Source: Nageia nagi (lineage: Eukaryota; Pinophyta). Taken from it: 64,000 bases of DNA. The stretch is from contig JBITNC010000001.1 of the NCBI GenBank assembly GCA_050084985.1, positions 104,222,001 through 104,286,000 of the forward strand. Direction: 5' to 3'. Both the position numbers and the translations under genes were made by a program. Shown here piece after piece: positions 32,885 to 48,266 of this stretch. The stretch's first letter is position 1, and the number at the start of each line of letters is the position of its first letter. The notes beneath the pieces were generated by a model. The model was not told the origin of the DNA. It was given only the letters and a program-made list of their open reading frames with translations, and searched no databases.

Positions 32885-35800
32885 AGGTAGTAACTTTGTA
32901 CCTTTCAATATGGTAAAAAATCTTGAGCAAGGTACATGTATCATAGTTTCATTTTTTGTTTTGTATTTCATTGTACTAGTTTCATGCAGCTAATGACATG
33001 CATTACTATTTGTAAATCACAAAGTGCATGTATTCTATAAAAGAAAAGAAAAAGAAGATAAAAAGATAAAATTATTATTGATAGTATAATGTCTATAGAC
33101 CATGAATATAAAATTTTAGGTCATCAATGGCCAATGATTAAAATATAAATTAGAGATGCAGTCAAAAGCAAGAAGTGGATATTGATTCATCATCAATGGA
33201 TGATGTAACTTATTTTGTATCCACATGAGTTTTTCTTTGAATCATACAAAACATAATATCTTTTAGTCATATATATGAAACATATGACCATCAATAGCCA
33301 TCAATATGACTAGTGATAGTTCACTTAAAATATCAACCAATGATGTATTCATAAGTAGATTGTTGATATTGACTCATCATTAATGGATGATACAACTCAC
33401 AATGTATCCAAAAGGTTTTTGTGTAAGGTATATCCAACACCTTTTTGTAGGTATCTACATCATAAGAAGAAAGGAAAATATTTTAGAACTCATTCCATTA
33501 GCAATATGAGCACTATTCCTATGCCATCAACAACATCCACAACAATGGCATTTTATCATGGATAAAGTGACATCTTCTGTATCAAGGCATGGTTGTAAGT
33601 GCATCAATTTCCCTAGTAGGAGAAATGATGAAATGGATAGATTCATGGTTTAACAGTGCAAGGGGAAAAACAACATCTTCTATTTCAAATATTGAAAGTG
33701 GAACTATAAGACTACTTACTAGCAAAGTTCCTTCCATGATAGACATATTATAAAGGGGAAAGAGACACATTTCTTCATATTTTTCTTAGTTTTACCATTC
33801 AAGGAGCTTTCTAGAGGCAAGCAAGCCAAAATAATGCAAAAAAGGACCCTCATCATTATCATCAAATGATAGTGCAGATAAAGAGTTCAAAGTTCTCAAA
33901 AAGTTTCTTCTATACTTCTTCTTTAAGCATATAATTTCATTGCTTCACCAAAGAGGGAAAAAATATAGATGCCTAAAAATTAATTATTATTTATTAAATA
34001 ATCTATCAAGGATATTTATTTTTAAAATGGATCAAAATATACCAAAAGTAATGTAATGGATCATTATATGATGTAAAGGGTGTCAAATATCAAGAAAGAT
34101 ATCGCAAACAATGTAATATGCAATGATACCAAGAATCAAACATTATTAGGATGTTGCTATAAAGAGACATCAAAGATAAAACATAATCTCAGATGAAGGG
34201 AGAATCATGCAAGGGCATCAGAAGTTCCAAGAGAGATACCAAAATATGCAAGATCACTCTATCCTACCAATAATAGTGTTTTTAACACCACCTTTGCATA
34301 GATCTTTTAAACCCTTCATTTTGCTTTCACATGTTTCTTATTCCATTCATAGATTTCCTTATTCCATGCAGCTAATGATGTGCTATCTTATGCCATTAAT
34401 GGTGTGCATTTCTTATTCTTTAGTGTTGTGATTAATGGATGGTTGTTGCTATTTCATTTCCATACAATTATGATCAAAATACATTAATACCATTCTTCAT
34501 TTGATGTTATATTCTTCATATATGCTTCAATAATATATTGTAGATAAATAGTGCATCAATTTATCATTTATGCATTACTTAAGGTATATAAATATGATTA
34601 TAAATTAGATAAGTGAGAGTTTTGATTGGCTAATTTCCTAGACCATTTATTTTTTTATGATCAAATGAAAGGATAAGCACCAATATCTAGGCCTATAAAT
34701 TGGTCATCTAATGAATTTTGACATTACATGCTAAAAGATATATAGGTGATGTACTTGATCCTTTTAAACCTAAACTATCAATAGGGCTCATTAACCATCA
34801 AGTTTCATTAGTCACTTAGACAAAATTGGATCCTTGTACCCTCCTTTAAATCATAGTTGATTGCATGTGGTTGTAGGGATGCTCCATATATAATATCAAA
34901 CCATTAATCCCATTCAAAGATATGTAAATAAGGATGTTGATGAAAGTATGATAAACCTAACCTTTAGATTACCAACCTATCCTCTTGTCAAAATTGATTA
35001 GATTCACTTTAAGGAAAAACATATACCACGATTGCATCAAAGAGCATATATGAAGACTTCTTATTATCCATTTAATTGTTTTTACTTTATGTAAATATTT
35101 TTTTCAAAAGGATCCTTCTTCCTTTTAAAAATCCAAAAATAATTAGTTATATAAGCCTATATTTTCCATGATCAATGAAGAATTTAATGGTGAAGATAAG
35201 AGAATGAAGATAAATTGAAGAGAATTATAATTCCAGTTCAATCATATCTACCCCTTTAAACATTATCCTAAATATAACCATCCCTTCTACTACCTCTTCC
35301 ATCATAGAAAATATTAATCCTTACATCCTAGCTAAAAATGGCTTTAAATATGTCTTATATGTCAATCCCAAAAATTTGGAATGCTACCTCCAAAAAATTT
35401 ATCCTAGATATTAATCCTTACATGTAAAAAAATATTTCTTGTTATAATATAAGTCATACCCTATCTACCTCAATTTAGCTAAATCATTCCTGCTACACCT
35501 ATCAGTAAACCTTTGTTCTCATTAAAATAAAGGGTTTCCACTTCAACCATATCTTAGCCTCAACCTACCATAATTATTGTAGCTTTCTTAATCTATCTAT
35601 ATACAACTACCTAATTTAGTTCCTCACCAAATCCCATGTCCATTGTTATTTCAAGTATGTGTATTCCCTTGTCATTTCTACCTTTTTTTTAATTTAAATA
35701 AGGGCAAAAACATCTCAAATTGCTTCAATAGTATTTACCATTGGAACATATAATCATGCCTTGGTCATAACTCCCACTCTTATCACTCCTCAAATCATAA

Positions 35801-35904
35801 ATATACTCTACTCCACTCAAACTTTTGCATAGATTATAGTTTTTTTACAACCTAAAGTTTTCTCATATCCTTGACCTTTCATTTCCTATAAGGCATCCAC
35901 TAAT
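32885..35904. other. Noncoding region downstream of the gypsy integrase
   Basis: No gene is visible. Two segments of about 65 bp at 33172-33240 and 33357-33425 are imperfect copies (a GATATTGAYTCATCAT core, then ATGGATGAT...GTATCCA), a local duplication typical of the 3' noncoding part of long gypsy elements. Open frames at 33383-33565, 33582-33770 and 34207-34431 carry no motifs. A 3' LTR may lie here unrecognised. Confidence 0.5.
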
Positions 35905-37925
35905 TATCATAAACCAAAGCCCTAAATTTTTAATTATTTTTTTAACACTCAAATGGTGTAGGAATGAATTAGGCAATCCCACATGAGTTTGATATGTTTC
36001 TAGCTAGTTCGACACTCACATGGCAAGATTGGCCAAAAACCCAAGGTAACCAACCCTAATAAATTTTTTTTGTGTTCACTTTTCAACACTCATCCTATTG
36101 AAAATATGCCTCAAAAGTAACGTAACCATCCTTATTCCACATCTTGTGTGAAATAGGCTTTTTGATTATGGTGTAGCGATTTTGGGGCCCATAACACCTG
36201 AGAGATTGCACTTCCACTAAGTTAGTCATCATCTCCTAATGATAACTCTCCATCTCATGGGAGGAATTAACTTATATTAGGTAAGCTTCCTTATGATAGG
36301 GTAGCATCACCTATGGAACAATCATCATATCTTTATCTGCTAACTGCAAGTGATATGACTACTAAATACCCTCACCTAGTAATAGTATTTTTTCTAATTG
36401 CTATCCCCACCTGACTCACCTGTTAGGAAATATGAGTAGCAACCTACCCATAGCTATTAGCTAATCCCACCATGTGGTTTGACATCCTCATGCGCATAAC
36501 TTGGGGAACCATGGATATTAAAAAATATCCTTGAGTGTTTGTTTAGTCTAATATATTTTTAAATGTGTTGACAAAAGAACCACTTATGTCTTATTGACCA
36601 TATACTAATATTGTCAAATAGTGAAGTAGGTATAATACATATTCTAAGGTTTAACACCATTCATCCTTACCCATGAGGAGTACCTTGGAAGTCTTAGTTA
36701 TAGCTTGTGTAGGAAGACACATATTTTCTTATTTTATCCCATATGTATTGTATCGCATATATAGATATACTTTTTAAAAGATCTCTTAAATACATAAAGT
36801 AACAAGTTGTTAGGGAGAATCTTGCCACTATTGGTACAAAAGTAATGTAGCACTAAGTGGTCCTCATGTAAATAATATTCCTTTTATTTGTCATATAGCA
36901 AGGTAGGTTTACTTGGCAAACTTTTTTTGTTGCATTTCTTACATTCATCTAAAAAGAATACCAAATGATTCCATTTATCTCATGGGATCCCATTGATATT
37001 CAATTTGATTGCAAGGGTTCCTAAGATATCCCAAATGCTCACAAATTATCATTTGTAACCTTAACTCTAGTTTAGGGTTAATTCTAAGTTGTTAGAATAA
37101 TTTTGGATTTATTAAGATTAACAACCTAATCCATTTATGACTATTACCTAATAAATATTAATCATTAATCCTATTTATCAAAGCATTAATATTAACATGT
37201 AATAATCATAATGTTGATCTTAAAGAGAAAACAAATTCATCTACCTTTCTTTTATCATTCAATATACTAAAAAATGTAAATACAACATAATCTTCATAAA
37301 ACATTTCTAAGTTAATGATTGATTACAAGAAGTTGAATACATCTCATAACTTCATCTATCAACATCTAATATATGACAAAACTTTCATAACTTATTACAA
37401 GAACATTAATACATCATAAGGCTAATACAATTTAATGAATTTGCTAATTCATCATCCTTTCATAATACAAATATAGTATAACATGCTATTTAGTGAGTCA
37501 TTCTATGGTTTATTGTGGAACACATCCATTGATCTTGAAACAATGAGCATTGAGCATCTCCATCATTCATCAGTTAATGAGCATTGAACATTGAACATCA
37601 CCTTGGAACTTGTTGGATGGATCAACTACTAGGAAGGAGGATGATCAAGACAACTCTTTCTGAATTGACCATGATGTATGATAGTGGTGTCTAAAAGATT
37701 AAAATATTTCTATGGATCTCAAGAGGTTTGTAATTCCTCTCTTCCTTGATCACATGAACTATATCTTTTGTAAATTTGTAATAGACAATAATTGATTTTT
37801 AGTTCAATTGAAAATGTCAAAAAATATTCATAACCACTAAATGAAATTGTAAAAATTCCAATATATTTTAAGGAAGATAAACTTACTTAAAATTAAATTC
37901 ATTCTATGTTCTACTTTTATTTGTT
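35905..37925. repeat. 2.2-kb dispersed noncoding repeat, copy B
   Basis: It is colinear with copy C (57737-59830) over essentially its whole length and less similar to copy A. Shared landmarks include ACTCACATGGCAAGATTGGC near 36011, GGCTTTTTGATTATGGTGTA near 36152, ATAACTCTCCATCTCATGGG near 36241, CACCATGTGGTTTGACATCC near 36470 and TCTCAAGAGGTTTG near 37717. There is no open frame of note. All three copies have the same orientation. Confidence 0.75.
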
Positions 37926-40900
37926 AATTCATATTAAAGATAAAATAAGTAAATAAAAATATAACATTCATACAAACTTTAAATTACCATACAAATATGT
38001 AAAATATCTGAAATTAATGAATTATATAAATAAATAAGCCATCATCCACTTCAATAATACGTATTTCAAGAGGCATTTTAATGGTTCATCCCATAGTTAA
38101 TATGACGTCAAGACATATAACACCTAAAACAAAATTATGTTACCTTAAGGTGGAAAATTACATGAAGTTAAAAGATATAGAGGCATTTTGTAAAATGAAT
38201 ACTTTAATCTCTATGTTATTTTTACTATACAAAAAAACTTTGACTACAAGATTTTCCCAAAGGAAAACTAATTGAAATTCAATCTTAGCAAATGTAGGAT
38301 TATTCGAACAACTACTTGTGAACTATGCACCTTACTGGGTGATCATTAAAGAATTATTCTAATTATTAGATGAAGTAGAGAAGATCTTAACACCAATATA
38401 TATTTGGGAGGACTAATGATAGGCAATGAGGGAAAAATAATTTGCCTCTCAACAAGCCTATTTACCTAGCGACGTTAAGATAGAAACTTAGGATTGTAGT
38501 CAAAACCCAATTATCACTATGCACTCTTATGAGCTCACAAAAAAAGGGAATTGATGGTCCAATGAATAGGTTTTGTATTATCTTATAAGATTTTTGCTCA
38601 AAATATACTACACTATCTTTAACAGGCACTTATAGAAAATTCCCGAGGCCAATATAATGTAAATTCCCAAAATGACTTTGCAAATAAAATCAAATCAGTT
38701 GTTATTAAAGGTCCAAATGATGTACAATCACTTCAAAGCTATGGGTAATTTAGAATCAAACTATAAAATTTTAATAGGTTTTACTCTAGCATGAACTCTC
38801 AAAGAAGATAAAGGAGTTTTGTTTCATAGAAGAGTAAAATATAGAGGTCTAATTCCACATATATACAAAGTAAAAGAGACAAAACATGGAAATTGTACGA
38901 TGGTACAAATGTTGAAAGAGATCTATGGATGTGAGTGTAGGTAAAAATTATGAACAAGTGCAACCAACATTGCACATTCATTTTAGCACATGCCTTATTG
39001 AAGTCTTTATAACAAAATATTTAAAGATCTAAGAAGGTGAAACACATAGAATACAAAGATCATAAGATGCATGTAGAATCAAAAGGTGAGTCGAAGTGGA
39101 CTCTGTAATAGTTTTGCTAGCAGACCTTTGATATTGATATCATGGACAACTTTGGAATTCTATTAAAAATAGTTGGAAAAAAGGTTTCTCTTTGAAGACT
39201 ATGGTTGTGAGGACCATATATGCAAAATTGGGGAAAAAAACATAAAGATATTAACATGAAATTCAAAAGATGTAAGATTAAAAAAATAACAATTAGATCT
39301 AGAAACTTTTTCCCTCAAATTCTAAGTGCAATCCAATATATGTACTCTTCAAATGAATGCATAGACCTATAAAGTAGCATGAATGAAGAATTAAGGGAAA
39401 AACTCAAATTGTTTATAAAGAAAATTCATGGGCATATATGGTAGGGACATTATCAAATCCACTACATAAAAAAGTGATAATTTAAAATAAAACCTTTCTC
39501 AACAAATTACGAATATTATTTATAAAACTATGCTCTTTTCAAAAGCAACATAAAGTACCACCCATCACATGAATACACTAAATATACTAGGTAGCATGTC
39601 ATTTCAAATGGAGCAAGGCCATTATCATTAACTATTTCATAACCTTTTATCAAAGAATCCTACCATACATATTTGAAATAATACCAAAAGAAGACTACTT
39701 TAATTAGGCATATTACAAAAATGTAAAAGAATACACCTTGATTTGGAGAGGAAAGGGAGACTTCCTTTCTTTATGTAATCCAAGCTTGAAACCAACCAGA
39801 ACAAAATGAAACTAACAAGTGATAGATAGGTAGTTATTGTTGGTATTTTTATCTCAACAATAGTTGGTAGAGCTAAGTGTACTACAAAAAATATCAGCAA
39901 GTGATTGAGGACTAGAAACTCACTCATAGAAAAATTCATAGATGGAAGAATGCAATCATGAGCATTATAAAGAATATTTTTTTATTACAATAGATAAAAT
40001 ACCCAAAAATATAGTAATTTTATTATGAATAGAAAAACCTAGAAACTATTAATAAAAGATTTTTTTATATATCTACTGCAAAGAATAGTTTCTATCAAGA
40101 AAATTAGCATGAATGAGTTCTTGACTTGTACAATGATATCCAACTCATACATGGTTCTCAAAAAAGTAGGAGAATAAATGTAGTATGAATACATAATAGT
40201 AATAACTAGAAATAAATACTATAAAAGGCAAAAGAGTCTAGAAATACCTCATTAATAGGAGATCTTCTATCTTGAACAAGCTCTTCTACCACTTGTTTTA
40301 TCTTTAAATGAAGATAATCAAAACTAATGTTGTAGCATATATAGTAAATCAATAAATCTTTTCCTAAAAATAACTATTCTACTACACTAAATATATGAAC
40401 AATAGTCATATAAGATTAACACCAACATGTATAGTGGTTTTTCTCAATATGAAAGTACATCCACTTTGAATCCTCCATGAACCATTACTCTCAAGTAAAA
40501 GTACATGTAACAATATGTATCTTTACAAAAGAATATGTTGAATATGATGGAACAATAGTTGCTTACTATCCTTACACTCCTCTTCACTATTTTCATAATG
40601 CTCACAAAGATAGCCCAACTATTAATGAGAATGCTCTACCAACATTTCTCTATGATCTTCACAAGTATTCTATACTTGTCTCTCTATAGACTCTATTCTC
40701 ACTCTATTCCTAAAGCCACTACTTTATTTCTTCTACAACTAAATTTTTCAATTACAATTCTTATATCATTGCTATTTTATATAGAGTTTGAGGTTTTAGA
40801 GAGATGATGGATAATAATCCATGCATCTAATTATCCATAGGATTCTATTTCCACTTTTTGTACAAGTGGACTTTAAAATTTCTCTTAACTTGGGTAAGTA

Positions 40901-41529
40901 TAATAATATAGTTTGTTCTTCTTATTAAAATTAGTACACAATAACTTTAATCCCTAAGTGTACACTACACATTCCAATGATAAGATATCTATTTAAGTCT
41001 TTTATGATTATTGCTTTACTCAAATTTATGATTATTTTGTTAGATTCAAAATGGGTATTTTGGTAAATTCATTATCAGTTATTTCAAATCATTATTTTCT
41101 AGCTCAAATCATAATGATTTCCATGTGAGATACTAAACCTGAAATTGAACTATTTGTTTGTATTTTATATGAGGGTTTTACTTATTTTTTAGGTTACTTT
41201 CTAATACCAATTTATTAGGGAGTTGGTTCTTAAGGTTATTTTGCATGAGTTCATTTAACCACATTTTTAAAGGTTAAATGTTCAAAAAATGGAATGAAGT
41301 GATACTATTGTAAATTCATTACAATAGTATCCCTATTTTTACTATTATGTATGTATGTCTATTAGGTTCTAGTTATGAGATATTATCTCTTTCTTTATAA
41401 TAGGATTTTTAACTATGAACTATTTGAGATTATATTAATTTCATTATTGGAGCTATATGATAAGACAACATTCTCTACTAATGCTATGGTTTTAATAATT
41501 TTTGATGATAGAGTTTTTTAGTGGTTTGA
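37926..41529. other. AT-rich stretch without recognisable gene
   Basis: I see no family match. About 38650-39450 has slightly longer broken frames (for example GVLFHRRVKYRGLIPHIYKV near 38814 on the plus strand) that could be an old coding relic, but I cannot name it. The minus-strand frames at 38799-38981 and 39700-39939 look fortuitous. Confidence 0.4.
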
Positions 41530-41690
41530 ATAAATTGATATTTGATGTTGGGAGATATGTATAAGGTATTTCATGTTCACCTTTTGAAAAAATATTTTTT
41601 GTACTATGTTAAAATTAATATTTATATTTTATTTGATAGAATGTTCACTCATCATGTCGTAATTCTATGCAACATTGTATGTTAGTTGTG
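41530..41690 (+). pseudogene. Gypsy integrase C-terminal relic
   Basis: The frame MYKVFHVHLLKKYFLYYVK resembles the HxVFHVSLLKKYxPD block at the end of chromovirus-type gypsy integrases. It is short and isolated, so this is a fragment call only. Confidence 0.4.
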
Positions 41691-41755
41691 GGATATAATT
41701 TATGTGGGATTCAAAATTTTTTATAGATTACTTGATAATGTTATGATTTAATTTA

Positions 41756-41757
<2 letters not shown>

Positions 41758-41828
<71 letters not shown>
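41758..41828. repeat. Compound (TA)n(CA)n microsatellite
   Basis: An uninterrupted TA run of about 49 bp passes directly into a CA run of about 22 bp. Such a TA tract can extrude cruciforms and is likely to be length-polymorphic. Confidence 0.95.
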
Positions 41829-44350
41829 TATGGAATGCATCATGAATAATCCACATTTGATGTTATAATTTATAGGCATTATGAAGAATCATTGTCACTG
41901 ATGCATTATTAATCTTTTGCATTTGTTAATATTTAGCATGTGTGCTACATTAAAAAATCATATTAAAAATTATATGCATTTGCACTCATATATTTTCTTG
42001 ATTGGATTGAGGCTAGAGACATCCTTATCCATATAGTAGGATGGATGAGGATGCTCTATATTCTAGAGAATAGATTCCATTTGTACTATCTAAGTATAAA
42101 TCCATAAGCTCATACTTAATTGAGATAAGTGTGATTGTCCTCATTTAGTTGAACAATTTGCATATGTGGTATGATTGCATATTTTTTGTAAAAAACTTCA
42201 TATGGGATCTTGTAAACTCTTAAGTTCATATGTAGATAAAATATCCTATGTGACGGTGGATCCTACTCATTTAGGATCCTATGGATGATGTAGATGCATC
42301 AAGGCTAGAACAAATGGATTGAAAAATTATCAAGTGAATAGCATTTTAAATGATTTGCTTTACTTATTTGATTAAGTTATCTATTTGATTTTATTATGGA
42401 AATATTGATAGATTTTTAGTGATATTGATTATTCATTGATATTGATTTTTAGTAATAGGTTATAATTACTTTTTTATGTATTAGTAAAAGTTATTGATAA
42501 TAGAAGGGATCCACACACAAATATTTGTGTCTATGTCTATATATAATTGTATGTATTTTTATATGTATATATATGTGTGTATGTTTTCAAATATTGAATT
42601 TTATCTTGGAAATTTTTCTACTATTATTTCTATTGCAAACTATGTATAATTTTTGGATATTGCTTAGAACATAAACTTGAATAGTGTAATGGTGGTATGA
42701 AACTATTGTTAATATTAAGTAATTGTATGATTTTTAATTATGTATTGTGTTTCATATTCTATCATGAATATCATATTTATACATATGAATTGTTTGAGGA
42801 AATTTATTTTGTAAGAAATTTATTTGTTGCTAATATCCATAAATTAAAGATAATATGTTGAAAAGTCATGTTGTTAATGATATTCTAGATTTGAAGAAAT
42901 ACATATGTTACATTCATGTCAATAATATAGGATGTTATAATGATGAATCCTCACATGTGTATGTGTAATATTTATTAATTCATTATAATAAAAATTTTCA
43001 CTTTATAAGAATAATGGATTGCTTCTAAATACAATATCTTTAAACATAATCAATAAAATAAAAGATAATCAAAATAATTTATTAATTTAGAGAATAGGAT
43101 ATTACTCACTAGAATAAATTCAATGGATTAGATCTAAAACTTAAGACTAATTAAAGAACCTAAACAATATAGTTCTACTCATATTTAGAAATAAAAATGC
43201 ACCATTGCAATGAAAAATAATGGCATAACATTAAGATAAACTTAAAATTTCATGTATATACTTTAACACAAAATAGTTGGTTTATGTTATAGCTTTATTG
43301 GATTACAAACATATTATTATGGATAAATCATAGAAAAATCATAGTTTTCTTACGTAATTTAACCCTAAAAAGCCATGATCACTACTTTCAATCCTATTGG
43401 AAAATAAAAATAGTTGAACATTTAGACTTTTGATTCTAGTTTAAAGTAAACTTAATATACTTATGTTTAAGTTAAGAGTACATGATTAATTAAGGATATA
43501 CACAAGCAAGTTTCCCTCATATGCATAATCATAATCGGGTGGGTTCTTGAAGATTAATGATCTTGATTAAAAGATTTCTATTGATAATATGTTAGCATTT
43601 CTAGATAGAGATTCAAGAGAAGAAATTTTATCTAAATAGATAGGAAATTATTTATTATTCATGCTTAAATGGTTGAATGTGTGTGTATGTGTGTGTGTGT
43701 GTTTTTCTATCTCTCTATGTGTGTGTATTCATGCATACGTGTGTGTGCATATATGTACATCCATGCATGTGTATGTGTATGCATGCTCTTCTCTTAAGTT
43801 ATTTTAAGGATAATAGTAGAGAAGTTCTCATATAAATGAACCAAGGAAATATTCACTAAGGAATATTTATAGAAGTACACCATCCTCTCTAATATATTCA
43901 AGGAAATCCTACAATAGGTATGAAATAAATAATTATACATAAATATATAAGCTCATCAGATATATCATTATTAGCACAAACTTAAAATCGATGTAATATA
44001 CCTTTATATGAATTTCAATAATGACATCATCATATAAAATAAATTTTGAAGCATAACATAAAACTTAGTATGAATTTTAAATAAGATCAGTACTATGATA
44101 TATATACAATCATTATTAGTATAGAAGAATATATATCATCAATAATCATATTACTCTAATCTCAAAATCCTCAAGTTTGTTTTCCAAATATCACTATGAA
44201 TATTCAATATTAGGTGTAAGATACATCATGTAATAACTAATCCCTTATGTCCCCAAGTAAGAAAGGATTTTATTATGATTTAAATAAATAAAGGATATAA
44301 ATATCTAATATTATGACCTCAAGCATGATTAGGATTGATTTATTTTCTTA
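41829..44350. other. AT-rich stretch with simple repeats, no gene
   Basis: There is an imperfect hairpin at 42023-42057 (CATCCTTATCCAT against ATGGATGAGGATG) and a TG/CA-rich stretch at about 43676-43785 of alternating purine-pyrimidine words (TGTGTG, CATGCATG, TACGTG). No coding signal was found on either strand. Confidence 0.55.
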
Positions 44351-47300
44351 TGATTCAATGAGAAAAATGAATTAGCTTCCAAATTCTACTACCATGCAAG
44401 AATATGATAATTTTATAAATTGAATTTTTTGAACATTTATACTTGACATTACACATTAATAGTTTTGTTACATTATAATATATTACTTATATATAACATA
44501 ATATTTACTAACTCTAATTCTTACACAAGTGATAATACACAATATTTTCCATAGCAAGTCCTACAACAAGTTTTTAGATAATTTTACAATCTTCAGAGAT
44601 ATGGTTTTTATCAATAAAAAAACCTTTATATAATGGATAAAAGAATCAATATTATTCTCCCTCTCTAAATCATGTTATCAAGTTTAATAAATACTAATGG
44701 ATTTCAAATAGACAACATTGGTATTATAGTATGTGAAAATGCCTAACCATTACCTCACATACTATCAATACATGTCTAAGTCACCATTGGTATTTTCATC
44801 CTCATCTCTATCTTAAACAAATTAAATATGCTATTGTAACTAACTCAAGGTCATATTTAAATACCAATAGGAAAAAAATAACATAAGCTCCTTTTCCATT
44901 TCTAAATTATTTATTTTACAACCATATCTTTTTCACTTTATAGGCCTTTACTAATGAATCCAGCTTATTTTAAAAATTCTTTTGACATCTTTCCTCTTCT
45001 TTGGAACTCCCTAAGTCCAAAAAATTATTCTTTAAAGAAAATAATCTCCATCCCTTGGGTGATATTTTTTAGTGTAGAATCCACATATGAAATTTCTATT
45101 TTATATCCCTTTTCTCACCATCCATTACCATTTGTTTCCTCATATCATCTTCTTATGTTTCTCTAAACCTATGCACCTTGTAATTTTTAAAATTCATCAT
45201 GTGAATTTAATAACATTGTAAGTTTTTTGTTTTCATTACCATTGTTTCATAGGACATAGTTTGAAAGTAATGATTTTGGAAGATAACATGGCATTTTGAC
45301 CTTTGTTAGTATTAAACTCCATATGTTTACTCTCCAAGCTTGTTCTAGTTAAGATACAAACCATTTGAGAAAATGTATATTAATTATACTTATTGTAATA
45401 TAGTGATTATTTTCCCATTAGAATGTAATTTTAGACTACAAATAATTTCCATAAATGATAAATTGATGTACTATTTTTCTACAATATAATATTGAAGCAT
45501 ATATTAGACATATGGCATCAAATGAATATTATAATTAATGTACCTTCATCGCATTTTCATCAACTTGAAATAATATAGATCATATATTCATCACCATAAT
45601 ACAACATACAAAATGCACACCACCAACGGACTAAGAGCACATTGATATCTACATAAAAGAAGCAAATCTATGAATAAAAGTAAAGATGCACATAAATGAA
45701 ATGAAGGGTTTAATGGATCTATGCAAAGTTGGTATTTCAAAACACCATTGTTGGTTAGATAGAATGATATTGGGTGTCTTGGTCTTTTTCTTTGGATATC
45801 TACAAATGTTGATTGTGTTGCCTTTGATATTCTTTTATTGCAATGTTTTGATCCTTTTTTATTCTTGGTATCATTGCATATTACATTGCTTGTGGTGTTT
45901 TTCTTGATATTTTACACTCCTTACATCATATAATGGTCCACTACATTGATTACATTACCTTGAGTATATTTTCATTATTTTTACAATAAATATTCATTGA
46001 TGAATTATTTAATGAATTAATAATTTATTTTTAGGCATGTACAATAATTATTATTACTTGGATTAATGATAAAAAAAGAAAATAAACAAATAATGGTTAA
46101 GAGCTTATGGAGTTTAAATAATATAATTTAGTTTCAATCAAATACATGATTGAGAAAATACAACACATGGAAGAAAATACTTATACCCTAGATCAATATA
46201 CATATATAATGGTAACAACATTGTAAATATTTTAATACAAATGGAAGATAGATAAATACTTTAGGATAGAAAAAATAAAGCAAATGTAAAAATATGAACA
46301 ACAAAAAATAGCTATTATATTATAATATATTCATCTAAGGGACTAACATTATTGGTTTTAAGATATTCTCCTATATTAAACTCTTAGGATTATGAGAAAA
46401 ATGCTAGATTTTTAATTTAACCCTCCTTCTCTAAACAATCATCTTATATTTATTTTCATATTTTATTCCTACAAAAATTATGGCTCTCTTCTTGCTCTTG
46501 ATGTCCATATTTCTTAATCTTTACCTATCCTTAATCTAGTCCCCTTTATATATGTGTGTGTGTGTGTGTGTATACACTTTTCAACATTTTTACCATCAAT
46601 ATTATTTATGTGCATTTTTATGCAATTTTTTCTTCTTGGATACTCACATCACTATCCTAGTTGAGTTCCAATACAACACTTGCGAGGTAGTATCTCTCTT
46701 TTTCTCTCTTACATAATCATATCTTCTAAAATCATATGGAATAATTCCAATTCTTTTTCTATTTCAAACCTTGGTATTTTCTCTTTCACAACCTCTATAT
46801 TTTTCTCCATCACCATTTCTATCATAGTAGGACTCTCATTATCCATCTTTATAGATCAAGAGCCCTCCTTATAGGCCTCATACACTTCAAGTGGGTCTCT
46901 AGTAAATGTTTGCTCCTCTTAAGAACAAATTTCTTCATCTCCTTTTAAGATTTCTCCACAACATATATAAATTTCTTATTCTTCCTCATAAGGAATACAT
47001 TCCAAGGCATTCTTTACATTGTATTTAGTCCATTCACTATAGGATTCATTTTCCATTTCTATGATACATTATATTGCTACTTTTTCATTTAATAGCTCCT
47101 TATCTCCTCCTTAGGGTAATACTCAATTTCATTTTCATTCTCAAAGATCCCTCCTTATAGATTAAACTTGTTAGTCAAAATTTGAAGGTTCTCCTTGACT
47201 TTTCATAATAGAAGTTTCTTCTCTTCTTTCTTAGCTTTTAGTTATTTATCATCCATCACCAATCAACTTACTCTATAGGCACCATCATATTTAATACAAT

Positions 47301-48247
47301 GGATACCATTTTATAATGGATGTAGTTTCCTTGATGGTATTCCACCATTTACTTTTTCATCCTAACTTCTACTTGATCAATATCCATGATCTTCTTTTCC
47401 TCAAAGTATGCTTCCATAGTGACAACCCCAATTATTTGTCCTCTTGGGCCTCCTTTTCCTAAGTGCTTGGGGGATTTGTTTTTATGCACATTATTGCTAT
47501 AGTAACTCCATCCATCCTTTCATCTTCAACAACTAGTAGGTATTCTTATATATATAGCAATATCAATAATATTACATTATTAGTTACTTCATCTTATAAT
47601 CATAAAGGAGCTTGTTCTCCTCATCTTGATATTCTTACTCTAGATCTTCTAGGAGGATTGGCTATTGGGATCTAATTAGTACAATTATTCTCGAATTTAC
47701 ATGGTCATTAATCAATATTTAATAGTATTTCTCTTAAAAAAATAATTCCTATGAATCTATCTCATTTACTAAATATCAGTTTAGATAACCTCTTGCATAC
47801 TTTTTAATACAAGATGACCTACTACATAATCCCATCCCTACAACCAATGAGTTTAGACTAACTCCTCCATAAAAAATAATAATTTGATTTTGATACCATA
47901 TAATGTTATGAGGAATATTAATTGGCAACCAATTTTTATTACCACATAAATATATGATAATTTTAGAGGCTAAATTTATGAAACATCTACAAAATACAAA
48001 ATTTTAATTTTACTATAACACTTACATAGGGGATAAGATACGAGATTCTCTTTTGTAAGGATTACATTATATTTTTCGAGAGTTTAATAATATTTAGAGG
48101 GATGATATTTGCTAATAATATACCTTTGTATAATAGATAAAAGAATCAATGTTAGTATCACTTCTTATCAAGTAACATGTTGTAATAAAGCCTAATGAAT
48201 TTCAAGTAAATAACCCTACTATAATTTTAAGAAAGAAAATCTCAACA
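44351..48247 (-). mobile_element. Old non-autonomous LTR element, minus orientation
   Basis: The right copy, 47904-48247, runs TGTTATGAGG to TCTCAACA, and the left copy, about 44351-44740, is clearly but distantly similar (ATATGATAATTTTA, ATGGATAAAAGAATCAAT and AATGGATTTCAAATAGAC-type blocks). Directly left of 47904 the minus strand reads TGGTATCAAAATC (47898-47886), a decayed tRNA-Met primer-binding site. The 3.2-kb interior reads on the minus strand as a broken acidic frame rich in E and K (for example EVYEAYKEGS and EMVMEKNIEVVKEKIPRFE around 46770-46880) with no RT or integrase motif. The left boundary is approximate, and no target-site duplication could be confirmed. Confidence 0.5.
46553..46572. 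repeat. (TG)n microsatellite
   Basis: About ten uninterrupted TG units, followed by TATACAC. Confidence 0.9.
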
Positions 48248-48266
48248 TTTATTCATAAGTTGATGA

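Noticed and set aside
38650-39450. Possible old coding relic with frames such as GVLFHRRVKYRGLIPHIYKV
   Set aside because: It recalls no family clearly enough to name, and neighbouring frames do not extend it. It is noted only inside the noncoding entry.
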